This document shows positions 19,574-28,438 of a DNA stretch of 64,000 bases, piece after piece (position 1 is the stretch's first letter; every line of letters starts with the position of its first letter). The translations under genes and the position numbers were made by a program. Under the pieces are notes generated by a model that did no database searches, had not been told where the DNA came from, and worked only from the letters and a program-made list of their open reading frames with translations. The DNA comes from Devosia sp. LC5 (lineage in GTDB: Bacteria; Pseudomonadota; Alphaproteobacteria; Rhizobiales; Devosiaceae): the NCBI RefSeq assembly GCF_000735585.1, contig NZ_JNNO01000001.1:1-64000 (forward strand), written 5' to 3'.

Positions 19574-19676
19574 AGAGGTTCCCGCCTGCGCGGGAATGAC
19601 ACCGAGAGAGGGGCATGTTCTGCGCAGACCCCCTCCACCCACAATGTCATTCCCGCGAAAGCGGGAACCTCCGTTT
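19574..19676. repeat. Paired palindromic repeat (BIME-like), family A copy 1
   Basis: AGAGGTTCCCGCCTGCGCGG with AATGACACC (19574-19603) is followed by its inverse, TGTCATTCCCGCGAAAGCGG with GAACCTCCGTTT (19645-19676), separated by 41 bases. Each half contains a CCCGC..GCGGG stem. The two halves are opposite-facing copies of one element. Confidence 0.85.
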
Positions 19677-19753
19677 TGTGAGTTTAGGCCTACCTCCGGT
19701 TTGACACTTTCGCACCCGCCTTGCGAAAGTGCCGATGCAATGGGGAGGCAGAA

Positions 19754-20134
19754 ATGAACAAGGGCTCGTGCCTATGCGGCGCCATCAGCTTCACGGTCGA
19801 GGGCGCTTTGCCGATGGGCTCGGCCTGTCACTGCACCAAGTGCCGCAAGCATACCGGGCATTATGAGGCCGGCGTCGATGTGCCGCGCTCGGCGGTGACG
19901 ATCGAGGGCGGGGAGCATGTGACCTGGTATCATTCGTCGGAAAAGGTCCGGCGCGGCTTTTGCGCTATCTGCGGCTCGTCGCTGTTCTTCGATCCGGTGG
20001 ATCGCGACTGGATCGGGATCTCCCTGGGCGCGTTCGACACGCCCACCCATACCAAGCTGGCGATGCATATCTTCGTGGCGGACAAGGGGGATTATTACGA
20101 GATCGCGGACGGCGTACCGCAGAATTTGCAGTGA
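19754..20134 (+). CDS. GFA-domain zinc protein (glutathione-dependent formaldehyde-activating-like)
   Basis: A 126-aa protein of the GFA/CENP-V family. The start is ATG 19754 (MNKGSCLCGAISF), with GGGGAGG six bases upstream; eleven codons before it are not used. Zinc ligands are visible as CLCG (residues 6-9), CHCTKCRK and FCAICGSSLFF. The family prototype binds glutathione and was proposed to promote formaldehyde adduct formation, but most members have no proven reaction. It stands alone between two paired palindromic repeats. Confidence 0.85.
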   Translation: MNKGSCLCGAISFTVEGALPMGSACHCTKCRKHTGHYEAGVDVPRSAVTIEGGEHVTWYHSSEKVRRGFCAICGSSLFFDPVDRDWIGISLGAFDTPTHTKLAMHIFVADKGDYYEIADGVPQNLQ

Positions 20135-20170
20135 GTGGGTCGTGGGGCGCCGCCACAGGGTTCCATCCAC

Positions 20171-20254
20171 AGTGTCATTCCCGCGAAAGCGGGAACCCCT
20201 GTTTGCGATGTTCAGGAAGAAAACAGAGGTTCCCGCTTTCGCGGGAATGACACC
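20171..20254. repeat. Paired palindromic repeat (BIME-like), family A copy 2
   Basis: AGTGTCATTCCCGCGAAAGC with GGGAACCCCTGTTT is followed about 18 bases later by AAACAGAGGTTCCCGCTTTC with GCGGGAATGACACC. The orientation of the halves is opposite to the pair at 19574-19676. It lies between the GFA gene and the glnA terminator. Confidence 0.85.
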
Positions 20255-20330
20255 GAGGAGGGGGGTGTTCCGCACGGAACCTATCCACTGACGAGGTCAG
20301 CGGGGACACCTCACCGAACGTCATCCCCAA

Positions 20331-20359
20331 ACAAAAAGGGACCCTTTCGGGTCCCTTTT
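20331..20359 (-). terminator. Rho-independent terminator of glnA
   Basis: On the minus strand GGGACCC-GAAA-GGGTCCC is followed by TTTTTGT. The arms are 20338-20344 and 20349-20355. Confidence 0.9.
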
Positions 20360-20378
20360 CTCATTGCACCAACGCGGC

Positions 20379-21788
20379 TTAGGCCGAGTAGTACATTTCG
20401 TATTCGACCGGGTGCGGGGTCTGCTCGAACTTGACGACTTCGGTCATCTTCAGCTCGATATAGCTGTCGATCTGGTCGTTGTCGAACACGCCGCCGGCGA
20501 GCAGGAACTCGCGGTCGGTGTCGAGGCTGGTCAGGGCTTCGCGCAGCGAGCCGCAAACGTGCGGGATCTGCATCAGTTCCTGGCGCGGCAGCTCGTACAG
20601 ATCCTTGTCCATCGGCTCGCCAGGGTGGATCTTGTTCTTGATGCCGTCGAGGCCGGCCATGAGCATGGCCGAGAAGGCCAGGTACGGGTTGGCCAGCGGA
20701 TCGGGGAAGCGGATTTCGATGCGCTTGGCCTTCGGCGACTGGCCGAAGGGGATACGGCAGGAAGCCGAACGGTTGCGGGCCGAATAGGCCAGCAGCACGG
20801 GGGCTTCAAAGCCCGGCACCAGGCGCTTGTAGCTATTGGTGGTCGGGTTGGTGAAGGCATTGATCGCCTTGGCGTGCTTGATGATACCGCCGATGTAATA
20901 CAGCGCTTCCATCGAGAGGCCCGCATACTGGTCGCCGGCGAACAGCGGCTTGCCGTCCTTCCAGATCGACTGGTGGCAATGCATGCCCGAGCCGTTATCA
21001 CCGAAGACCGGCTTTGGCATGAAGGTCACGGTCTTGCCATAGGCATTGGCGACCTGGTGGATGACATACTTGTAGATCTGCACGTCATCGGCAGCCTTGA
21101 TCATCGGCGCGAACTTGATGCCGAGTTCGTGCTGGGCCGAGGCCACTTCGTGGTGGTGCTTTTCGACCACGACGCCCATGTCGGCCATGGCGGCAAGCAT
21201 TTCGCCGCGAATGTCCTGGGCGCTGTCGAGCGGGGGAACCGGGAAATAGCCCTTCTTGAGACCGATATGGTGGCCGGAATTGCCGGCTTCATAGGCGGTG
21301 TCATTGTTGGAGGGCAGTTCGGGATGGTCGACTTCAAAACCCACCTTGTAGGGAGTGTTGGAGTACTTGACGTCATCGAACATGAAGAATTCGGGCTCGG
21401 CGCCGAACACGACCGTGTCGCCAATGCCCGAGGCCTTGAGGAAGGCTTCAGCCTTCTTGGCCGTGGTGCGCGGATCGCGGCTGTATGGCTGGTAGGTCAG
21501 GGGCTCGAGGACGTCGCAGTTCACCACCAGCGTGGACGCGCCGAAGAAGGGGTCCATATAGTGCGAATTGGGATCGGGCATCAGCACCATGTCGGACTCG
21601 TTGATGGCCTTCCAGCCACCGATCGAGGAACCGTCGAACATGGTACCTTCTTCGAACAGGTCCTCATCGACGATCGACACGTCGAGCGTGACGTGCTGCA
21701 GCTTGCCGCGCGGATCGGTGAAGCGCAGGTCGAGATACTTGATGTTCTCGTCTTTGATCTTCTGAAGGAGGTCGCTTCCGGTGGTCAT
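20379..21788 (-). CDS. glnA: Glutamine synthetase, type I
   Basis: GlnA condenses ammonia with glutamate using ATP. It has 469 aa. The N-terminal beta-grasp domain contains [15 protein letters not shown]; the catalytic domain has [23 protein letters not shown], the ATP-binding region [16 protein letters not shown] and the latch-loop region NRSASCRIP. Tyr398 in DKDLYELP is the expected adenylylation site, so activity should be controlled by GlnE. Upstream in the same direction is glnB (PII), 71 bases away, and both genes lie behind an NtrC/sigma-54 promoter. Low nitrogen should therefore raise transcription. Confidence 0.98.
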   Translation of the reverse strand: MTTGSDLLQKIKDENIKYLDLRFTDPRGKLQHVTLDVSIVDEDLFEEGTMFDGSSIGGWKAINESDMVLMPDPNSHYMDPFFGASTLVVNCDVLEPLTYQPYSRDPRTTAKKAEAFLKASGIGDTVVFGAEPEFFMFDDVKYSNTPYKVGFEVDHPELPSNNDTAYEAGNSGHHIGLKKGYFPVPPLDSAQDIRGEMLAAMADMGVVVEKHHHEVASAQHELGIKFAPMIKAADDVQIYKYVIHQVANAYGKTVTFMPKPVFGDNGSGMHCHQSIWKDGKPLFAGDQYAGLSMEALYYIGGIIKHAKAINAFTNPTTNSYKRLVPGFEAPVLLAYSARNRSASCRIPFGQSPKAKRIEIRFPDPLANPYLAFSAMLMAGLDGIKNKIHPGEPMDKDLYELPRQELMQIPHVCGSLREALTSLDTDREFLLAGGVFDNDQIDSYIELKMTEVVKFEQTPHPVEYEMYYSA

Positions 21789-21859
21789 TAGGTCTTCCCC
21801 TGTCTAAATCGGAATGCTTGTTGTTTGTTCGGGCGGCTGGCGTCTAAAGGGGAGGGCCC

Positions 21860-22219
<360 letters not shown>

Positions 22220-22242
22220 TTAGGCGGATACCGCCATCCCGT

Positions 22243-22259
22243 ATGCACGGCCTGTGCCA
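22243..22259 (-). promoter_or_regulatory. Sigma-54 promoter of glnB-glnA
   Basis: On the minus strand TGGCACAGGCCGTGCAT matches the -24/-12 consensus TGGCACG-N4-TTGCA, with GG and GC exactly ten bases apart. The start point would fall near 22232, about 34 bases before the TTG of glnB. Confidence 0.85.
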
Positions 22260-22323
22260 CGCTGGCGGAAACATAAAAAAGATCGATTTGTTAATGGCTT
22301 ACTGGCTTGTCCTGAAGTTTATA

Positions 22324-22340
22324 AGCACCACCAGCGTGCA
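22324..22340 (-). promoter_or_regulatory. NtrC binding site, promoter-proximal
   Basis: On the minus strand TGCACGCTGGTGGTGCT matches TGCACC-N5-GGTGCA at 10 of 12 fixed positions. It lies about 100 bases upstream of the predicted sigma-54 start. Confidence 0.75.
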
Positions 22341-22365
22341 GTCCATGATCAAAATAGCGCCGTGA

Positions 22366-22382
22366 TGCACAGATTTTGTGCA
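22366..22382. promoter_or_regulatory. NtrC binding site, promoter-distal
   Basis: TGCACAGATTTTGTGCA is a perfect dyad close to the NtrC consensus. Its centre is 42 bases (four helical turns) from the proximal site, a spacing that allows cooperative NtrC binding on one face of the helix. Confidence 0.8.
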
Positions 22383-22417
22383 CTTATCCATCCTTCGTTG
22401 AACGAGCCGAGCCAAAA

Positions 22418-22765
22418 ATGACTATGATGACGCCACTGCAATGTGTCCAGCTGCAGTTCGAGGCCTATAATGCACGCGATCTGCCGCGGTTTCTGTCGGC
22501 CTTTGCCGAGGATATCAGCAGCTTCCGCTTGCCGGACATGACACCGCTATTGGCCGGAAAAGCGGCTTATGGCGAATTCTATGGCAAGGAACGGTTCGTA
22601 CATGCCGGGCTGCGGGCCGAGCTGGTCAATCGCATTGCGCTAGGCAACACGGTGATCGACCATGAGGTGATCCATGGCCTGGGGCCCGAACCCATCGAAA
22701 CGGCTATCATGTTCGTCATCCGCGACGGCTTGATCGCCCAGGTCTTCGCCATTCCCGCAAAATAG
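22418..22765 (+). CDS. SnoaL/NTF2-like small protein
   Basis: A 115-aa protein with the alpha+beta cone pattern of the SnoaL/NTF2 superfamily (CVQLQFEAYNARDLPRFLSA, then FYGKERFVHAGLRAEL, then VIDHEVIHG, then AIMFVIRDGLIAQVFAI). Members include steroid isomerases, polyketide cyclases and many uncharacterised proteins; no reaction can be assigned. I start it at ATG 22418 (MTMMTPLQ). The longer frame from 22376 overlaps an NtrC site and lacks a Shine-Dalgarno. It diverges from glnB and could share the NtrC-controlled region. Confidence 0.7.
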   Translation: MTMMTPLQCVQLQFEAYNARDLPRFLSAFAEDISSFRLPDMTPLLAGKAAYGEFYGKERFVHAGLRAELVNRIALGNTVIDHEVIHGLGPEPIETAIMFVIRDGLIAQVFAIPAK

Positions 22766-22777
22766 CCAACCAAGGCT

Positions 22778-22806
22778 TTGACTGGCAGTACAAGTTAGGC
22801 TAGACC
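22778..22806 (+). promoter_or_regulatory. Candidate promoter of tRNA-Leu
   Basis: TTGACT (22778-22783), a 17-base spacer and TAGACC (22801-22806). The predicted start lies about 24 bases before the tRNA. The -10 is weak. Confidence 0.35.
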
Positions 22807-22836
22807 CACGCGCAACCCGGCCAGACGGGTACCCTT

Positions 22837-22921
22837 GCGGGTGTGGCGGAATTGGTAGACGCACTGGATTTAGGTTCCAGCGCCGCAAGGCGTGGAGGTT
22901 CGAGTCCTCTCACCCGCACCA
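22837..22921 (+). tRNA. tRNA-Leu (anticodon UAG)
   Basis: The acceptor GCGGGTG (22837-22843) pairs with CACCCGC (22911-22917), followed by discriminator A and an encoded CCA. The anticodon stem CTGGA/TCCAG encloses TTTAGGT, giving anticodon TAG. A long variable arm (GCGCCGCAAGGCG type) is present, as expected for a class II tRNA. The T-arm GGTTCGAGTCC is intact. Length 85 including CCA. Confidence 0.95.
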
Positions 22922-22967
22922 CATTGGACACTGGCCCTGACATTAATTGAATACGGGATTGAACCGA

Positions 22968-24347
22968 ATGCAGGTTACCGAAACCCTCAATGAGGGCCTG
23001 AAGCGCAAGCTCAGCGTTACCATTCCGGCCGCCGACCTGGTCACACGCCTCGATGCCAAGCTCCAGGAGCTCAAGGGCCAGGCCAATATCAAGGGCTTCC
23101 GTCCGGGCAAGGTGCCGACCTCTTATCTCAAGAAGGTCTATGGCCGCTCTGCCATGAGTGAAGTGATGACCGACGCGATCAACGCGACCGTCTCCGAGAC
23201 CCTGGACAAGCGCGAAGAACGCGCCGCCGCTCAGCCCAAGGTTGACCTGCCTGAAGATCAGGCGGTGATCAACGAAGTGCTCGACGGCAATGCCGATCTG
23301 GCATTCGTGGTGGAATATGAAGTTCTGCCCCCGGTCGAACTGATGGACCTCAAGGGCGTCAAGCTCGACAAGCCCGTCGTTGAAGTGACCGACGAAGAGC
23401 TGGATGCCGAAGTCAATCGCGTGTTCGCGCAGAACCGCGGCTATACCGACAAGGGCGACGAAGGCGTTGTCGAAAACGGCGACCGCCTGGGTCTGTCCTT
23501 CGTGGGCAAGATCGACGGCAAGCCCTTCGATGGCGGCACCTCCGACCATGCGCACCTCACTGTTGGCTCGGGCGAGTTCATCCCCGGCTTTGAAGAGCAG
23601 CTGATCGGCGTCAAGAAGGGCGGCTCCAAGGAAGTCAAAGTGACGTTCCCGGCCGACTACCAGAGCGAAGAGCTGGCCGGCAAGGACGCCGTGTTCGACG
23701 TCACCGTGCTGCATGTCGATGGCCCCAATACGGGCGAGCTGGACGACGAATTCGCCAAGCGCCTCGGCGTTGAAGACGTCGCGGCCCTGCGCAATGCCGT
23801 CAAGGAGCAGATGGAAGCAGCGCTTGCTTCGATGAGCCGCCAGCACGTCAAGCGCCAGATTCTGGACGCACTCGACGACGGTCACAAGTTCGACGTCCCG
23901 GCCCAGCTGGTCGATGCCGAATTCGAGACCATCTGGAGCCGCGTGCAGCACGAAGTGGAAAGCCACGGCCGTTCCTTCGAAGACGAAGGCACCACCGAGG
24001 AAGCCGCTCGCGAGCAGTACCGCAAGATCGCCGAGCGCCGCGTGCGCCTGGGCCTGGTCGTTGCCGAAATCGGCAACAAGAACGACGTCAACGTCACCGA
24101 GGAAGAGCACCAGCAGGCACTGATCGCCGAAGTGCGCCGCTTCCCCGGCCAGGAACAGCAGGTCTATGACTATTACCGCAAGAACCCGCAGGCTCTTGCC
24201 GGTCTTCGCGCTCCGGTGTTCGAGAACAAGGTCGTCGACTATGTCGCTGACCTGGGCGAAATCACCGACAAGAAGATGACCCGCGCCGAACTTGCCAAGC
24301 TGATCCAGGCTGACGAGGACGAGGTTCCGGAGGAACACCACCATTAA
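22968..24347 (+). CDS. tig: Trigger factor, ribosome-associated chaperone
   Basis: Trigger factor binds nascent chains at the ribosome exit and has peptidyl-prolyl isomerase activity. It has 459 aa from ATG 22968 (MQVTETLNEG); an upstream in-frame TTG at 22947 is not favoured. The ribosome-binding domain has the signature GFRPGKVP in NIKGFRPGKVPTSYLKK. The FKBP-type PPIase domain (about 150-245) contains VGSGEFIPGFEEQLIGVKKG. The C-terminal helical arms follow and end in an acidic, His-rich tail (EDEVPEEHHH). In many bacteria tig precedes clpP-clpX; here a terminator and nnr follow instead. Confidence 0.96.
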   Translation: MQVTETLNEGLKRKLSVTIPAADLVTRLDAKLQELKGQANIKGFRPGKVPTSYLKKVYGRSAMSEVMTDAINATVSETLDKREERAAAQPKVDLPEDQAVINEVLDGNADLAFVVEYEVLPPVELMDLKGVKLDKPVVEVTDEELDAEVNRVFAQNRGYTDKGDEGVVENGDRLGLSFVGKIDGKPFDGGTSDHAHLTVGSGEFIPGFEEQLIGVKKGGSKEVKVTFPADYQSEELAGKDAVFDVTVLHVDGPNTGELDDEFAKRLGVEDVAALRNAVKEQMEAALASMSRQHVKRQILDALDDGHKFDVPAQLVDAEFETIWSRVQHEVESHGRSFEDEGTTEEAAREQYRKIAERRVRLGLVVAEIGNKNDVNVTEEEHQQALIAEVRRFPGQEQQVYDYYRKNPQALAGLRAPVFENKVVDYVADLGEITDKKMTRAELAKLIQADEDEVPEEHHH

Positions 24348-24376
24348 GGTGTTCTGATCTATTTCAGGATTTTTAG

Positions 24377-24407
24377 AGCCGCCCAGAAATGGGCGGCTTT
24401 TTGTTTT
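24377..24407 (+). terminator. Rho-independent terminator of tig
   Basis: AGCCGCCC (24377-24384) pairs with GGGCGGCT (24391-24398), loop AGAAAT, followed by TTTTGTTTTT. Confidence 0.92.
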
Positions 24408-24426
24408 TGCTGTGGACGCTGTGTTT

Positions 24427-24512
24427 GACCTCATCCTGAGCCTGTCGAAGGACGACGGCAAACCTGCCACAGTGCCACGCCCTCGTGGTTCGACAGGCTC
24501 ACCATGAGGTCT
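24427..24512. repeat. Paired palindromic repeat (BIME-like), family B copy 1
   Basis: GACCTCATCCTGAGCCTGTC with GAAGGACGA is followed about 30 bases later by CGTGGTTCGACAGGCTCACC with ATGAGGTCT. The outer parts are mutually complementary. Translating its right half gives MVRQAHHEV, which extends the nnr reading frame artificially. Confidence 0.88.
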
Positions 24513-24535
24513 GTTGGAAATTCGGAGTTGCCCCG

Positions 24536-26008
24536 TTGATCGCTTCAAGCACCGATATCCTGCTCACCCCCAGCCAGATGGCCGAGGCGGATCGCCTTGC
24601 CGTGCAGGGCGGCGTCAAGTCGCTGGCCTTGATGGAGGCGGCGGGCAAGGCCGTGGTCGAGGCCATTACCGAGCGCTATTACCAGCGCTCGGCCCTGGTC
24701 CTGTGCGGGCCGGGTAATAATGGCGGCGACGGATTCGTCGTGGCGCGGCTGCTCAAGCAGAAGGGCTGGCCGGTGCAATTGCGGCTGATCGGCTCGCGCG
24801 AGGCGCTCAAAGGTGACGCGGCAGTGATGGCGGGCCAATGGACCGGCCGGGTGGAGGCGCCCATGGCTGCGGATATCGAGAATGCCGACCTGGTGGTGGA
24901 TACGCTGCTGGGGGCCGGGCTTGACCGTGACGTAGAGGGCGATTTCAAGAACATTATCGAGGCGGTGAACGCCAGTGCGCGGCCCGTGGTCAGCGTGGAC
25001 GTGCCCAGCGGTATTGATGGCGCGACCGGAAGGGTGCGCGGCGCCGCTATCCACGCGGAAATGACGGTGACCTTCTTCCGGCTCAAGCCGGGGCATCTGT
25101 TGCAGCCGGGACGCGCGCTATGCGGGGACGTGGTGCTGGGCGACATCGGCATTCCCGATACCGTGCTCAACCAGATTGCGCCAAATGCCTGGCAGAATAC
25201 GCCCAGCCTGTGGTCGCTTCCCGCGCCGGGCGACGAGGGCAACAAATTCGATCGCGGCCATTGTGTCGTCATGTCCGGCGGGCCGTTGCAGACCGGGGCG
25301 GCCCGGCTGGCGGCCATGGGGGCGTTCCGAGCGGGGGCCGGGCTGGTGTCGCTGACGGGGTCCGAGCAGGCGCTGCTGGTGCATGCGGCCCATGTCACCG
25401 CCATCATGCTCAAGCCGGCGGAAGACGCGGCCGCCTTGGCGGAATTGCTGGGCGACAAGCGGGTGCGCTCGGTGGTGATCGGCCCGGCGGCGGGGATTGG
25501 GCAGCAGACGCGGGACAATGTGCTGACTGTGTTGGCGTCGGAGGCAGCAGTGGTGCTCGATGCCGATGCGCTGACCAGCTTTTCGGACGGCGCAAGCGCG
25601 TTGTTCGCGGCCATCCGGGCCAAGCCGCGCCCGGTGGTGATCACCCCGCATGAGGGCGAATTCCAGCGGCTGTTTGGGGGTGTGCCCGGCGGCAAGCTCG
25701 ACATGGCGCGAGCCGCGGCGGCGCATTCGGGCACTATCGTCGTGCTCAAGGGCAGCGATACGGTGATCGCTGCGCCGGATGGCCGCGCCGCCATCAATGC
25801 CAATGCGCCCGCCTGGCTGGGCACGGCCGGCTCGGGCGATGTGCTGGCCGGCATGATCGCCGGGCTGATGGGGCAGGGCATGGACGGCTGGGAAGCGGCC
25901 TGCGCCGGCGTGTGGCTGCATGCGGAAGCCGCGAACCGCTTCGGCGGGCCGGGGCTGATCAGCGAGGACCTGCCGCTGCTGATCCCCGGTGTGCTGGCAA
26001 GTCTTTAG
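24536..26008 (+). CDS. nnr: Bifunctional NAD(P)H-hydrate epimerase / dehydratase
   Basis: This enzyme repairs hydrated NADH and NADPH. The N-terminal epimerase domain (YjeF_N, about 1-210) interconverts the R and S hydrates; the C-terminal domain (about 225-490) dehydrates the S form at the expense of ADP or ATP. I start at TTG 24536 ([14 protein letters not shown]), with GGAG eight bases upstream. The longer frame from 24485 begins inside a repeat and is rejected. Motifs: [17 protein letters not shown] and VDVPSGIDG in the epimerase; [13 protein letters not shown] and [18 protein letters not shown] (ribokinase-like) in the dehydratase. Length 490 aa. The stop overlaps the convergent methyltransferase stop by four bases. 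Confidence 0.93.
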   Translation: MIASSTDILLTPSQMAEADRLAVQGGVKSLALMEAAGKAVVEAITERYYQRSALVLCGPGNNGGDGFVVARLLKQKGWPVQLRLIGSREALKGDAAVMAGQWTGRVEAPMAADIENADLVVDTLLGAGLDRDVEGDFKNIIEAVNASARPVVSVDVPSGIDGATGRVRGAAIHAEMTVTFFRLKPGHLLQPGRALCGDVVLGDIGIPDTVLNQIAPNAWQNTPSLWSLPAPGDEGNKFDRGHCVVMSGGPLQTGAARLAAMGAFRAGAGLVSLTGSEQALLVHAAHVTAIMLKPAEDAAALAELLGDKRVRSVVIGPAAGIGQQTRDNVLTVLASEAAVVLDADALTSFSDGASALFAAIRAKPRPVVITPHEGEFQRLFGGVPGGKLDMARAAAAHSGTIVVLKGSDTVIAAPDGRAAINANAPAWLGTAGSGDVLAGMIAGLMGQGMDGWEAACAGVWLHAEAANRFGGPGLISEDLPLLIPGVLASL

Positions 26009-26646
26009 GAGCGCTTGCGCGCCACGATATAGGGGCGGTTATCGTTTCCCTTGGTCGCGTGATTTTCCACTGCGACGATCTCGAAACCTGCGGCTTTGAT
26101 CTGCTGTTCGAGCTCTGCCGCGCGGAACACGCTGGCATGCGGGGCCTTGCCGATGGCGCGCATGGCCGGCAGCAGGAGCATCCAGATCAGCGGGTTCATC
26201 TCGCCCACACAGGGCGTCTTGGAAATGAACACGCCATCGTCCACGAGCAGTGCATGGATCTGCCGCAGGGTGGCGGGTACGTCGCGGACCAGGTGGAGAT
26301 AGTTGAAACCCAGGATAGCGTCGAACTGCCCCGCATCAGGTGCCATCGCCTCGGCGGTCGCGGTGCGGAAGGACAGTGCGGGGACGGGCTTGGCGGTGTG
26401 TTTTTCCTCGGCAATGGCGATCATCGCTGCGGAAATATCGGTCGCCAGATAGAGGCGGACATCGCCCGCCAGCAGCAGCGCGGTGCTTCCTGTGCCGCAG
26501 CCCAGTTCCAGCACGCGCGAATCGGGGCGCAATAGGGCGCGGGTACGGTCCAGCGTGCGGTCATACCCTGCCTGGTCCGCCATCGCGGATGCGGCATAGT
26601 GGCGGGATGTCCGGTCCCAAAACCGGGCGTCGCTCTCGGTGCTCAT
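26005..26646 (-). CDS. Class I SAM-dependent methyltransferase
   Basis: A 213-aa methyltransferase with the SAM-binding motif [17 protein letters not shown] (about 45-60), motif II acidic position in [11 protein letters not shown], and motif IV region [17 protein letters not shown]. The first 30 residues ([16 protein letters not shown]) resemble the UbiE/ArsM-like group. It has a hydrophobic patch ([11 protein letters not shown]) rather than a true TM. The substrate is unknown. It is convergent with nnr with a four-base overlap of the stops. Confidence 0.85.
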   Translation of the reverse strand: MSTESDARFWDRTSRHYAASAMADQAGYDRTLDRTRALLRPDSRVLELGCGTGSTALLLAGDVRLYLATDISAAMIAIAEEKHTAKPVPALSFRTATAEAMAPDAGQFDAILGFNYLHLVRDVPATLRQIHALLVDDGVFISKTPCVGEMNPLIWMLLLPAMRAIGKAPHASVFRAAELEQQIKAAGFEIVAVENHATKGNDNRPYIVARKRS

Positions 26647-26689
26647 GGTGATGTGCTCCTTGGGCCGACGCCCGGCCTCTGGCTTAAGC

Positions 26690-27142
26690 CTAGTTTATCG
26701 CATTCACACTGATCAACTGGCCGGAAAAGCCGCAGGAAGCGCCGTGATAGGCGATACAGCCGCTGCGTTCCTCGATATTGAGGAAACCGTCCTCGTCGAA
26801 ATTGACGCCGATTTCGCAATAGCGCTCATTGGTCAGCGGGCTACTGGAGTTCTGCACATAATCTTCGTTCTCGACGAAGAAATTGCCGCCTGTCTCGGTC
26901 ATGATCATTTCTCCGTCGATACCGCCGCCACAGCCGGGAATGTCGTTTTCCATCGGCACGGTCGTGCTGATCGAGATGGCGTAGATGTCGTCCTGCAAAT
27001 GGGTGATCTCGGCGCTCAACTCGCCTTCGCCGGAGCCGACAAACTGCCCCACCTTGTCGCCCAGCGGGCCGGTATTCTCCTGGGCGAAGACGGGGCTGGC
27101 AAAAAGAGCCAGAGTTGCAGCAAAAACACTTAGTCGGATCAT
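26690..27142 (-). CDS. Exported hypothetical protein
   Basis: I do not recognise this family. It has 150 aa, a signal peptide (MIRLSVFAATLALFASPVFA) and an acidic mature part with four or more Cys (DIPGCGGGIDG, ERYCEIGVNFD, ERSGCIAYHGASCGF) that probably form disulfides in the periplasm. The repeated beta-like segments suggest a small beta-rich fold. It is divergent from tgt and stands alone. Confidence 0.75.
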   Translation of the reverse strand: MIRLSVFAATLALFASPVFAQENTGPLGDKVGQFVGSGEGELSAEITHLQDDIYAISISTTVPMENDIPGCGGGIDGEMIMTETGGNFFVENEDYVQNSSSPLTNERYCEIGVNFDEDGFLNIEERSGCIAYHGASCGFSGQLISVNAIN

Positions 27143-27287
27143 CAGGTCACCGGGTAATCGAGTTGGACATTATCGTTAGACGCCACCGCACCATCAAACC
27201 TTTGGCGGAAATCTGCAAAATCGTACTTTCGCCGGCCTGATCGAGGTGCATTGTCGCGCGCCCGGCAATTGTCTAGAACCTGCGCCC

Positions 27288-28415
27288 ATGAAACAAGTCA
27301 CTTTCACCCTTTCCGCCACCGACGGCATGGCCCGGCGCGGCCGTATCGACATGCCGCGTGGCGATATCCAGACGCCCGCCTTCATGCCCGTGGGCACCGC
27401 CGGTACCGTCAAGGCCATGTATCCCGAGCAGGTCCGCGCCACCGGCGCCGATATCCTGCTGGGCAATACCTATCACCTGATGCTGCGCCCCGGCGCCGAG
27501 CGCGTCGCCTCGCTGGGTGGTCTGCACACCTTCATGGATTGGGAGCGCCCGATTCTCACCGATAGCGGCGGCTTCCAGGTCATGTCGCTGGCCCAATTGC
27601 GCAAGCTCACCGAGCGCGGCGTCACCTTCAAATCGCATATCGATGGCTCCTCGCACGAGCTGACGCCCGAGCGTTCCATCGAAATCCAGACCTTGCTGGA
27701 TAGCGACATCATCATGCAGCTCGATGAATGCATCGCACTGCCCGCCGAGCGCAAGGAAATCGAGCGCGCCATGGAGCTTTCGCTCCGCTGGGCCGATCGC
27801 TCCAAGACCGCTTTCAACAACCAGCTCAATCGCGCCCTGTTCGGCATCGTGCAGGGCGGCGACGACGCCGAGCTGCGCGCCCGCTCGGCGCAGGGACTCA
27901 AATCCATCGGCTTTGACGGTTATGCCGTGGGTGGCCTCGCCGTGGGCGAGCCGCAGGAGGTAATGTTCCGCGTGATCGAGGACATCACGCCTGAGCTGCC
28001 GACCGATCGCCCACGCTACCTCATGGGCGTCGGCAAGCCCGACGACATTCTGGGCGCCATTGGCCGGGGCATCGACATGTTCGATTGCGTCCATCCCACC
28101 CGCGCTGGGCGCCACGGCCATGTCTATACCCGGTTCGGCGTCATCAACCTGAAAAATGCCCGGCATAAGGATGATCACCGTCCGATCGACGAGGCCTCGC
28201 CCAATCCAAATTGCCGCCGCTTTTCGCGCGCCTATCTCCATCACCTTGTTAAGACTGAAGAGATTTTGGGCGCAATGGTCCTTTCCCAGATCAACCTGCA
28301 CTATTATCAAGAGCTGGTGCAGGGCTGCCGGGGGGCAATCGAGGCCGGCCGGTTTACCGATTTTGCGGCGGAAACGCGGGCGGCATGGGCCGCTGGCGAT
28401 CTGCCGGTTCTTTAA
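27288..28415 (+). CDS. tgt: Queuine/preQ1 tRNA-ribosyltransferase with a degenerate zinc site
   Basis: Tgt exchanges G34 for preQ1 in GUN-anticodon tRNAs. Start ATG 27288 (MKQVTFTL), 375 aa, normal length. TIM-barrel motifs are in place: [25 protein letters not shown] (catalytic Asp), [20 protein letters not shown] and GIDMFDCV with the nucleophile Asp. The zinc motif C-x-C-x2-C...H is broken: the four positions read Ser304, Asn306, Cys309 and Ile335 ([16 protein letters not shown] and SQINLHYY), where E. coli has Cys302, Cys304, Cys307 and His333. [11 protein letters not shown] also differs from the usual CVMPTRNARNG. Despite this the frame is intact and the rest is well conserved. pgi and map follow in the same direction. 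Confidence 0.9.
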   Translation: MKQVTFTLSATDGMARRGRIDMPRGDIQTPAFMPVGTAGTVKAMYPEQVRATGADILLGNTYHLMLRPGAERVASLGGLHTFMDWERPILTDSGGFQVMSLAQLRKLTERGVTFKSHIDGSSHELTPERSIEIQTLLDSDIIMQLDECIALPAERKEIERAMELSLRWADRSKTAFNNQLNRALFGIVQGGDDAELRARSAQGLKSIGFDGYAVGGLAVGEPQEVMFRVIEDITPELPTDRPRYLMGVGKPDDILGAIGRGIDMFDCVHPTRAGRHGHVYTRFGVINLKNARHKDDHRPIDEASPNPNCRRFSRAYLHHLVKTEEILGAMVLSQINLHYYQELVQGCRGAIEAGRFTDFAAETRAAWAAGDLPVL

Positions 28416-28438
28416 CGTTCAGAAAAGGGTTCAACGTC

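Noticed and set aside
19574-20254. CRISPR array from the repeated GTGTCATTCCCGCG sequences
   Set aside because: Only two inverted pairs, with a gene between them and no regular spacers; they are palindromic repeats, not a CRISPR.
24485-24535. N-terminal extension MVRQAHHEV... of nnr
   Set aside because: It is translated family B repeat; the same peptide appears in front of livH (53702-53761). TTG 24536 has its own Shine-Dalgarno and gives the normal protein.
28385-28438. Start of pgi inside tgt
   Set aside because: The upstream codons duplicate the end of tgt in another frame; ATG 28439 has AAAAGGG and gives the normal N-terminus.
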